Assembly: GCA_001800075.1 (NCBI GenBank)
Contig: MGUR01000076.1
Span: forward strand, 12,397 to 32,177
DNA: 19,781 nt
Direction: 5' to 3'
Source: Elusimicrobia bacterium RIFCSPLOWO2_01_FULL_59_12
GTDB lineage: Bacteria; Elusimicrobiota; Elusimicrobia; 2-01-FULL-59-12
Shown in pieces: positions 8,063-13,699 of the stretch. Positions within the stretch are counted from its first letter, which is position 1; every line of letters begins with the position of its first letter. The notes beneath the pieces are model-generated. The model had not been told where the DNA came from. It saw only the letters and a program-made list of their open reading frames with translations, and did not search any database. A program made the position numbers and the translations under genes.

Positions 8063-8445
8063 GCGCGCGCTTTCTCGTAATCCACTTTCCATATCGGCGC
8101 CACGCGTTTGATCTCATCAATGACGAACTGGCAGGCTTCGAAGGCTTCTTGGCGGTGGGGGCCGGCCGCCTCGACCCGGAGGCTTGCCTCGCTCACCGGC
8201 ACGCGGCCAAGCCGGTGAGCGACCGCGACCCGGACCGGCCAGCGCATTTCGGCGCGCCGGACGATTTCTTTCAGCAGACAACGCGCCATGGCTTCGTAGG
8301 CCTCGTAGGTGATGGCCGCGATCGGTTCTCCCCGCTCTTCCCCCCGGACCGTGCCTTGAAACGTCACCACGGCGCCGATCGCAGGATCGCGCCTTGTTTT
8401 CGACAGAGGTCGAGAATCCAGCGGCTCAGTCGTTACAAACACCAT
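8059..8445 (-). CDS. moaE: Molybdopterin synthase catalytic subunit MoaE
   Basis: A 128-residue large subunit of molybdopterin synthase, which with thiocarboxylated MoaD puts the dithiolene sulfurs on precursor Z. Family motifs run in order: GAVVTFQGTVRGEERG (24-39), ITYEAYEAMA, VAHRLGRVPVSEASL, AAGPHRQEAFEACQ, and the C-terminal IKRVAPIWKVDYE, where the lysine of PIWK is a conserved active-site residue. It starts 2 bases after the moaD stop, as in many moaD-moaE pairs, and overlaps moaC by 4 bases if moaC uses its GTG start. Length is somewhat short of the roughly 150 residues in E. coli but no motif is missing. Confidence 0.95.
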   Translation of the reverse strand: MVFVTTEPLDSRPLSKTRRDPAIGAVVTFQGTVRGEERGEPIAAITYEAYEAMARCLLKEIVRRAEMRWPVRVAVAHRLGRVPVSEASLRVEAAGPHRQEAFEACQFVIDEIKRVAPIWKVDYEKARA

Positions 8446-8447
8446 GG

Positions 8448-8693
8448 CTAACCCCCGCTCACCGGCGGCAGAAACGCGACCTCATCGCCATCGCGCAGAG
8501 GCGTCTGGAGATCGGCGAACCGTTGATTGACCGCGATGCGCAGGACTTTCAACCGGGCGATGACCGGCGCGAGCGGGCGCTTATGCTCACGCAGGAGCTG
8601 CTCCAGCGTCGCCGCGCCGCATAGATCCACGGCCAGATGGGATTCGCCCATCCACCGGGCTGACTGCGCGAAAAAGAGAAGCTGGATGCTCAC
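8448..8693 (-). CDS. moaD: Molybdopterin synthase sulfur carrier MoaD
   Basis: An 81-residue ubiquitin-fold sulfur carrier. The C-terminus reads EVAFLPPVSGG; the terminal Gly-Gly is the site that is adenylated and turned into the thiocarboxylate. The N-terminal strand SIQLLFFAQSARWMG is typical. The frame is open to 8765, but the upstream codons fall in the structured leader. The GTG at 8693 has an excellent Shine-Dalgarno (AAAGGAG, 8700-8706) 6 bases upstream and gives the standard MoaD length, so it is taken as the start. It is the first gene of the cofactor run, behind a 130-base leader. No MoeB-like activating enzyme for it is in the window. Confidence 0.93.
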   Translation of the reverse strand: MSIQLLFFAQSARWMGESHLAVDLCGAATLEQLLREHKRPLAPVIARLKVLRIAVNQRFADLQTPLRDGDEVAFLPPVSGG

Positions 8694-8823
8694 GGAAGGC
8701 TCCTTTCCAATGGGGCCCCACCCGCCTGGCGGGGGCCTCGGGAGGCTGCGGCCTTTCGGCTGCAACCTGCGTCCCGGCCGCCCTGGCTTGACGCTTTAGG
8801 CGGCGGGGCTCGGAGATGGCGGA
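8694..8823 (-). promoter_or_regulatory. Structured leader before moaD; possible Moco-type riboswitch or attenuator
   Basis: This 130-base gap between tatA and moaD is the largest on the minus strand. Read as minus-strand RNA it folds into three consecutive stems by eye. The first is GCGUC/GACGC (8769-8794) enclosing a GCC/GGC pair. The second (8744-8767) is GGUUGCAGCC-GAAA-GGCCGCAGCC, ten pairs with one A-C mismatch and one G-U, capped by a GNRA tetraloop. The third (8714-8737) is GGCC...CCCGC-CAG-GCGGG...GGCC, ending just before the Shine-Dalgarno. Moco riboswitches are known upstream of moa genes and include a GNRA tetraloop contact. The identity here is an inference from position and shape only. 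Confidence 0.4.
8700..8706 (-). promoter_or_regulatory. Ribosome binding site fixing the moaD GTG start
   Basis: Minus-strand AAAGGAG, 6 bases before the GTG at 8693-8691. It is the only good Shine-Dalgarno near moaD and sits directly 3' of the last leader hairpin, so folding of the leader could mask or expose it. Confidence 0.75.
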
Positions 8824-9042
8824 TCAGGAAATAGCGGTCTTGTCTTTGGCTTCGTCCTTGGCTTCCGCGATGGATTTTTTTTCATCTTCCACCTCGGAGG
8901 TCGTGTTCTTCATGCCGTCTTTAAAGGCCTGCAGAGATTTCCCAAGACCGCGAGCCACCTCCGGCAGGCGCTTGGCCCCGAAAAGAAGCATCACAATCAA
9001 CAGGATGACGACCAATTCTCCAAACCCGATATTCGGCAACAT
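8824..9042 (-). CDS. tatA: Sec-independent protein translocase subunit TatA
   Basis: A 72-residue protein with the TatA/E pattern: a short N-terminal membrane helix (FGELVVILLIVMLLFG, 7-22), the FG hinge, then the amphipathic helix AKRLPEVARGLGKSLQAFKDG, then an acidic/lysine-rich tail. TatA oligomers form the pore-like element that lets TatC-bound folded substrates cross. The start at 9042 has a strong AAGGAGGAG (9049-9057) 6 bases upstream. It follows the gamma-cytochrome gene by 20 bases and precedes the Moco leader, so it belongs with the enzyme that needs export. The single TatA may act without a separate TatB, as in minimal TatAC systems. Confidence 0.93.
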   Translation of the reverse strand: MLPNIGFGELVVILLIVMLLFGAKRLPEVARGLGKSLQAFKDGMKNTTSEVEDEKKSIAEAKDEAKDKTAIS

Positions 9043-9062
9043 GTTTCACTCCTCCTTGCCTC

Positions 9063-10202
9063 TCACCACTCCTGTGTTTCGGGCGCGAGGGTCCATAGAT
9101 ACTTTACTAAATCGTCGAGTTCCCGCTCGTCCATGACCTGGCTCCAGGCGTTCATGTGAAGGGGAGGGGTTGGCCCGCTCGGGTCCTCCGGGACGGAGCT
9201 TCGGCCCCTGCGAACGACTTGCTTCACTTCTTCCTCCGTGAACCCTTCCTTCACCTTGTTGATGGGCGGAACCAGGCCCCCCTGCGCGTTATCGCTTTTC
9301 ACGCCGCCCCTGCCTCCGGGGCCGTGGCAGACGGCGCACCCGTAGCGGCGGAACACGCGTTCCCCGCGGGCGGCGGGCGTCCGCTCGGGAAGGGCGGAAA
9401 CGGGTCCCAGCGCGAGCGACTGCCAGATCGAAACGGCCTTCAACCCGTTGCGCTCGCCGGCGCCCCCGTCCCAGACGGCAAAAGAGATGGGGACCCTCCC
9501 CGCTTTCGCCAGCGTTGGAGTTCCTTGGAGGGGCTTCGCCATAACGACCGTCCATTGGCCGTCCTTCCACACGCCTTTGCCGCGCACCCTCTCGTCCGGC
9601 TGGGACGTGAGCGAGCCGTACCCTTTGGCCGCCAGGAACTCTACCGGCGTCGTCCGTTCTCGTTCAGCCAGAGGATTCCCCGCGCCTTGGGCGGCGCGAT
9701 AGAGCGGATCGTTCGGGCGGGGTTCAAAATCGTAGTGAAGCCGCGGGTGCGCGGCCTCCGCCGCCTGGTAGCCTTCATCGACATCTTTCTGCGCGGCGGC
9801 CGACCACCGCCAGATCACGACGGGGTTTTGCGCGTCTCCCATGAACGGCGACGGCCAGCTTCCGGCGCGCGCCGGAAGCATGATGGCGCAGGCATCCGTG
9901 AAAGACTGAGAAGCCGAGGGGGTGAGATCGGCGTTTTTGTCTTCCCACTGGAGCCGCACGAAGAGCTCCTGAGGGGTGTAGAGGGCCCGCGCCTCCACCC
10001 GCTTCACCGCCCCGCCGCCCCAGGGCCGGACCATGCCTTGCGGCATCAGCGCGATGGAAGCGGCCGGCGCCTTTTGCCAGGCGGGATCGGCGGGATCCAG
10101 CGAAACTGTTCGCTGGACGGCCGGGGCTTGGACCGTGATTTCAGCGGCCTCCATCGGGGCCCCGAACCCGGCGAGGATCAATAGATACGCGAATCGTCGC
10201 AT
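9063..10202 (-). CDS. Exported haem-b gamma-subunit-like domain fused to C-terminal cytochrome c
   Basis: A 379-residue protein with an N-terminal signal peptide (MRRFAYLLILAGFGAPMEAAE). Residues about 22-265 look like the haem-b binding gamma subunit of type II DMSO-reductase-family enzymes (the ethylbenzene dehydrogenase/DdhC/ClrC/SerC family): an ALYTPQELFVRLQWED strand pair, FTDACAIMLPA, then FMGDAQNPVVIWRW (120-133), whose Met121 is the best candidate axial haem ligand. Residues 275-379 form a class I cytochrome c with C289-A-V-C292-H293 and a possible distal Met at 350 or 357. In characterised enzymes gamma and cytochrome c are separate. The longer frame to 10307 is rejected: the ATG at 10202 gives the signal peptide and has an AAGGAAGG tract upstream. 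Confidence 0.85.
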   Translation of the reverse strand: MRRFAYLLILAGFGAPMEAAEITVQAPAVQRTVSLDPADPAWQKAPAASIALMPQGMVRPWGGGAVKRVEARALYTPQELFVRLQWEDKNADLTPSASQSFTDACAIMLPARAGSWPSPFMGDAQNPVVIWRWSAAAQKDVDEGYQAAEAAHPRLHYDFEPRPNDPLYRAAQGAGNPLAERERTTPVEFLAAKGYGSLTSQPDERVRGKGVWKDGQWTVVMAKPLQGTPTLAKAGRVPISFAVWDGGAGERNGLKAVSIWQSLALGPVSALPERTPAARGERVFRRYGCAVCHGPGGRGGVKSDNAQGGLVPPINKVKEGFTEEEVKQVVRRGRSSVPEDPSGPTPPLHMNAWSQVMDERELDDLVKYLWTLAPETQEW

Positions 10203-10219
10203 GGCGGGATTTCCTTCCT

Positions 10220-11575
10220 TCAGTCGCGCGGCGTCAGGCGGACGATGACGCCGGAGCGGAACGGCATCTGCGTGTGCGTGTTGGGGTAGCTGGCGTAACA
10301 GGTCCATACGTTGTCCTTTTCGTCAAAGGCGACCGTCCGGGTGTACGCTCCCCGGCGCGGAAAGCGATAGATCCGAAAGTTTTTGCGCCGCGGGTCATAC
10401 CGGTAGAGACTGTCGGTGCCGGAACCCGTGATCCACATCTCGCCGTTCTTCGGGTTTCGCCGGATCGCGTAAGGGTAATCGCCTTTGATGGGCAGGGTGA
10501 TCCGCTCCACCACTTTCCTGGCGAGCGTGTCAAAAACAAGGATCCGCGACTGGGCGAGTTCCGGGATCCAGAGCCGGTCGGCGGTGTCGATGGCCAGCCG
10601 CTTGGGGCCGGACCACGCTTCCGACAGCTCAAATTCCTCCGCCCGGCGGGTGGCGGGGTCCAGCACGCCCACCCGGTTCCCGTGGGTTTCGGTGTACCAG
10701 AGGCGGCCGCGCGAATCGGCCACCGCGGCGTACTCGTGCACCGCCTTTTCGGGCAGCCACCCGGTCCTTGGCGTGGAAAACTTCTCGATCCGGCCCGTTC
10801 GAGGGTCCAAACGCGTCAGAAATTCTTTTGAGAATTGGGTCATCCAGATCCGTCCCTTCGGGTCCTGATAAACCCAGCGCTCCGCATCCAGCGCGAAATA
10901 TTGGATATTGGCCCCTTTCTCGAAGCCGGAATACACCCTGAAGGTTTTCTTGACCGGGTCAAACCGCGCCACCTGCTCGGCCTTGGTGAAGGTGATCCAA
11001 AGGGCGCCGTCCCGCGTCTTGTTGATCGCATGCGCTCCGCCCGGTTTCCCCTTGGGGACGTTCAGCGGGATGGCGAATTCCTCCACCGCTCCCGTTTCCG
11101 GATCGACGCCGTAGAGCTTGTTCCCGAAGTAATCCGCGATCCAGGCGCGGCCCGCCGCGTACTCCATGTCATGATAAAACGACTCCCAGGGACCCGCCGG
11201 GTATTCCTTTATATCCGCGGGAGATTCGCGAACGGTCCTCCCGTGCGGCGGAATTTTGCTGTGCTTCTCAAGCCACCGCGCGACCTCGGCGACGTCTATT
11301 TCGGGGATGAGCGCGAGATCCAGCTTCTCATCGAAACCTTGCATTTTTCGGATGGTTTCTTCCCATTCCTGGGCGGTCGACTTGTAGGCGACGGGGGGCC
11401 CGAGCTGATGGCACGAGGTGCAGCCGATGATTAACTTCCGCCGGATCTCGCCGCTCGGCAGCGATGCGAACCAATCCGACGACCGGGCGGGCCCTCGTTT
11501 TGAGCAGGCCGTCCCCGCCAGGGCGAGCGCCCCAAGAAGAAAACCCGCGGCGGCGGCGAAGATCCTCCGTCTCAT
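10220..11575 (-). CDS. Secreted haem-c / beta-propeller protein (Vgb/NHL-like repeats)
   Basis: A 451-residue protein. It has a signal peptide with a lipobox-like end (LALAGTAC, Cys24, with Gly rather than Leu at -3), then one haem-c site C52-T-S-C55-H56 in a short helical domain (about 45-115). The rest is six or more beta-propeller blades with the repeated pattern LW-[IY]-T...RLDP-T-x-x-x-EEF (e.g. LWITFTKAEQVARFDP, IWMTQFSKEFLTRLDP, LWYTETHGNRVGVLDP, MWITGSGTDSLYRYDP). The repeats resemble streptogramin-lyase (Vgb)-type propellers, but catalysis is not implied. The start at 11575 makes an ATGA overlap with the TorD-like gene (11572-11575) and has GGGAGGG upstream; the open frame to 11890 is a shadow. 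Position inside the enzyme unit suggests a periplasmic electron-transfer or docking partner. Confidence 0.8.
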   Translation of the reverse strand: MRRRIFAAAAGFLLGALALAGTACSKRGPARSSDWFASLPSGEIRRKLIIGCTSCHQLGPPVAYKSTAQEWEETIRKMQGFDEKLDLALIPEIDVAEVARWLEKHSKIPPHGRTVRESPADIKEYPAGPWESFYHDMEYAAGRAWIADYFGNKLYGVDPETGAVEEFAIPLNVPKGKPGGAHAINKTRDGALWITFTKAEQVARFDPVKKTFRVYSGFEKGANIQYFALDAERWVYQDPKGRIWMTQFSKEFLTRLDPRTGRIEKFSTPRTGWLPEKAVHEYAAVADSRGRLWYTETHGNRVGVLDPATRRAEEFELSEAWSGPKRLAIDTADRLWIPELAQSRILVFDTLARKVVERITLPIKGDYPYAIRRNPKNGEMWITGSGTDSLYRYDPRRKNFRIYRFPRRGAYTRTVAFDEKDNVWTCYASYPNTHTQMPFRSGVIVRLTPRD

Positions 11576-12201
11576 CCCGGTCCCTCCCGAACGTTCTCCG
11601 CCGCGTCCCCCTCGAATACGCACGTTCCGCACCCCTCTTCCTCCTCGGGCTCCGGCGCGCCGCGATAGACGGCGGACGACGACGGAACGGCGCCCAGCCG
11701 CGCGCATTCGGCGCGGACAAAAGCGCCCAGCGCCCGGGCCATGCCCGCATACGGCGTTCCGGACGCCCGGCCGGAGAGCCTTTCGGCGAAGGAGCCCGCC
11801 CACGCGCCCAGGTGGTCTCCCAGAAATTTCCTTTGCGCGTCGCGGCAGACCTCGGCGTCCCCCTCCCGGCCGGCGGCCAGAGCGTGCCATTCCTTAAGGC
11901 AGAGGTAGCCCATGAACTCCAGCTCCACCGAGAGATGATCCGCCCGCTCGCAGGCGCTTTCGGAAACATCCAGGCCGAAGGCTTTGTAGAAACCGGCGAT
12001 GTCGGCCATCGCCTGCGCCTGCTGGAAGATGTGCGTTTCGCGGAACTGCGTTTCGTAAGGGGGGCAATCGGGAGTCAGGTTGTGACCGAAGAGGGAGCCG
12101 TGCGCTTCAGCCAGGGCGGCGGCCTTTCCGTTGAACGACTTGGAAAAAAACCGATAGGCATTGGCGCGGTTCGGCAGCCGGATCTGATCCGTTCGGTTCA
12201 T
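11572..12201 (-). CDS. TorD/DmsD-family molybdoenzyme chaperone
   Basis: A 209-residue mostly helical cytoplasmic protein of the TorD/DmsD/NarJ type. These chaperones bind the Tat signal and apo form of molybdoenzyme alpha subunits until bis-MGD is loaded. Recognisable segments are the N-terminal NRANAYRFFSKSF, the central CPPYETQF and IFQQAQAMADIAGFYKAFGL, and SACERADHLSVELEFMGYL with the conserved D-H-x-x-x-E-L-E pattern. Its acidic tail EEEEGCGTC carries a C-x2-C pair that is unusual for the family. It overlaps nxrB-like (ATGA, 12198-12201) and the propeller gene (ATGA, 11572-11575), so it is made with the enzyme subunits. The client is almost certainly the alpha subunit at 13700. Confidence 0.9.
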   Translation of the reverse strand: MNRTDQIRLPNRANAYRFFSKSFNGKAAALAEAHGSLFGHNLTPDCPPYETQFRETHIFQQAQAMADIAGFYKAFGLDVSESACERADHLSVELEFMGYLCLKEWHALAAGREGDAEVCRDAQRKFLGDHLGAWAGSFAERLSGRASGTPYAGMARALGAFVRAECARLGAVPSSSAVYRGAPEPEEEEGCGTCVFEGDAAENVREGPG

Positions 12202-13451
12202 ATGGAATTCAACCGCTCCTTGGGCCGCATATAGAGCGGCTCCTCCACGCGCGTCCGGACGATCTCCCGGCCGTCCTTGCCGTATCCGATGATCAAGTCG
12301 TCGTAGAGCTCAAATTTCTTTCCGTTGCGCAGGGTCTCAAAGACTTTGGGGCCTTTTTGAATCTCGTAGCGGAAGAGGATGAGCTGGCTTTTGCGGAACA
12401 ACTGCAGCACCGCCAATAGCTCGCGATCCGGATGGGCATACCGTTCAATCGCCTGATCCACCCCGGGCCCGAACATCTGGCGCAGGTAGTCGCGCGGGAC
12501 CCACCGCGGCGGGATGTAGTAGACGTTCGGTTCGGTCCCGAACTGGGGATATAAAGGAAGGGCGACTTTGGCCACGCGGACCAGGTAATAAAGCGGGTTA
12601 TAGCGGTCTTCCGCCCACTTGCCGCCCCGGCCGAGTTTGACCAGGCCCTGCAGCCGGATCTGGCCCGGGCAGACCGCCATGCAGCGGGTCTCCATCGGCT
12701 GCCCCTGGCTTAACGGGTCGCGGCCTTCGATGCGGGGGTAGCAGGCGACGCATTTCTCGGTGATGCGCGTCTCGGTGTTGTGGATCGTTTTCTTGTAGGG
12801 GCAAGCCAGCATGCATTTGCGATAGCCCCGGCAGCGGTTCTGGTCGAGAAGGACGATGCCGTCCTCGGGCCGCTTGTAAAGCGCCTTGCGGGGACAGGCG
12901 GCCAGGCAGGCGGGGTAGGTGCAGTGGTTGCAGAGGCGCTGGAGATAGAAAAACCAGGTTTTGTGCTCGGGCAGGCGCTCGCCTTCTTTCGAGAATCCCA
13001 TCACGCCCGGGTTGAGATAACGGGTGGAGGTGTCCTCGTAGAGGTTTGGAAAACGCCACTCTTTATCTTCCGGCAAATACCCCAGCGCCGCTTCCCCATC
13101 GGGAGCGGCCTCGAAAATCGTTCGGCCTTCGAACTCCCCGTAAGGCGCTTCGGCCCCTTTCCCATGCGGCGCCCAGGTTTGCCCCCCGGGGTCCGCTTCC
13201 CGCAGGAGTTTCAGAAGCTTCACGTCCCAGAACTGAGGGTAACCGCCGTAGGGCTTGGTTTCGACGTTGTTCCACCACATGTGCTCCTGGCCCTTCGAAA
13301 AGGTCCAGGTGGATTTGCAGGCCATGGTGCAGGTCTGGCAGGCGATGCAGCGATTGATGTTGAAAACGGCGACAAATTGGCTCTTCGGATGCTTTTCCTC
13401 ATAGGGGTAGTGCATCGATCTTCCGAGGTGCCAGTTATAGACTTTCGCCAT
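12198..13451 (-). CDS. nxrB-like: Iron-sulfur beta subunit, NXR/NarH type
   Basis: A 417-residue electron-transfer subunit carrying four cysteine groups: C35-x2-C38-x2-C41-x3-C45, C174-x2-C177-x4-C182-x3-C186, C207-x2-Y210-x2-C213-x3-C217, and C234-x2-C237-x19-C257-x3-C261. Tyr210 in CRGYRKC replaces a cysteine where NarH has Trp, the mark of a [3Fe-4S] cluster; the others should be [4Fe-4S]. NMWW-like MWWNNVETKPYGGYPQF and C-terminal QMFGPGVD...LLAVLQL match, from memory, NxrB of Nitrospira and anammox bacteria more than NarH. There is no signal peptide, so it should travel with alpha through Tat. The frame opens with a GTG at 13460, but the ATG at 13451 is chosen because AAGGGAGGTGA (13457-13467) sits 5 bases upstream. 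Confidence 0.92.
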   Translation of the reverse strand: MAKVYNWHLGRSMHYPYEEKHPKSQFVAVFNINRCIACQTCTMACKSTWTFSKGQEHMWWNNVETKPYGGYPQFWDVKLLKLLREADPGGQTWAPHGKGAEAPYGEFEGRTIFEAAPDGEAALGYLPEDKEWRFPNLYEDTSTRYLNPGVMGFSKEGERLPEHKTWFFYLQRLCNHCTYPACLAACPRKALYKRPEDGIVLLDQNRCRGYRKCMLACPYKKTIHNTETRITEKCVACYPRIEGRDPLSQGQPMETRCMAVCPGQIRLQGLVKLGRGGKWAEDRYNPLYYLVRVAKVALPLYPQFGTEPNVYYIPPRWVPRDYLRQMFGPGVDQAIERYAHPDRELLAVLQLFRKSQLILFRYEIQKGPKVFETLRNGKKFELYDDLIIGYGKDGREIVRTRVEEPLYMRPKERLNSI

Positions 13452-13698
13452 CGGCGTCACCTCCCTTCAGGGCTTGCCGGATCAACTGTTCGACGTAGCC
13501 CCGGCCTTTCGCGCGCCACACCTGGTGCGTGGCGGCATAGAAGGGGTCCTGAAAAAAGTGAAGGATTTGCTCCCGGCCGTACCCCATCATCGCGTACTCC
13601 TCAATGAAACAGCGCGCCATTTCTTCCGTGCGGTCTCCCGGGAGGGCGACGCCCGTGAGCGTCATGGGATCATCCAGGTCGAATTCGTCTTTCGGCAT
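13435..13698 (-). CDS. Small conserved protein between alpha and beta subunits, function unknown
   Basis: An 87-residue acidic, helical, soluble protein with no signal peptide and no cofactor motif. Visible features are an N-terminal DEFDLDDPMTLTGVALPG segment, then EEMARCFIEEYAMMGYGREQ and ILHFFQDPFYAATHQVW, a pattern I recall from other small proteins encoded beside oxidoreductases but cannot name. It begins 1 base after the alpha stop and overlaps the beta start by 17 bases, so it is made stoichiometrically with both subunits. It has one cysteine. It could be an assembly factor or an extra small subunit. It is unlikely to be a shadow frame, since it fills the only gap between alpha and beta and its amino-acid make-up is balanced. 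Confidence 0.8.
   Translation of the reverse strand: MPKDEFDLDDPMTLTGVALPGDRTEEMARCFIEEYAMMGYGREQILHFFQDPFYAATHQVWRAKGRGYVEQLIRQALKGGDADGESL
13457..13467 (-). promoter_or_regulatory. Strong ribosome binding site of the beta subunit, inside the upstream gene
   Basis: Minus-strand AAGGGAGGTGA ends 5 bases before the ATG at 13451 and lies within the last codons of the small protein gene (stop at 13435). It overlaps the GTG at 13460, which argues against that GTG as the start. The 17-base gene overlap suggests coupled translation. Confidence 0.75.
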
Positions 13699-13699
13699 C

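Noticed and set aside
8063..8092. ATG at 8092 as the moaC start
   Set aside because: It would overlap moaE by 34 bases without a good ribosome site; the GTG at 8062 forms a GTGA junction. It remains possible, since the family often has a few extra N-terminal residues.
11576..11890. A 105-residue N-terminal extension of the haem-c/propeller protein
   Set aside because: It lies inside the TorD-like gene, is Arg/Gly-rich and would bury the signal peptide; the ATG at 11575 gives a clean signal sequence and ATGA coupling.
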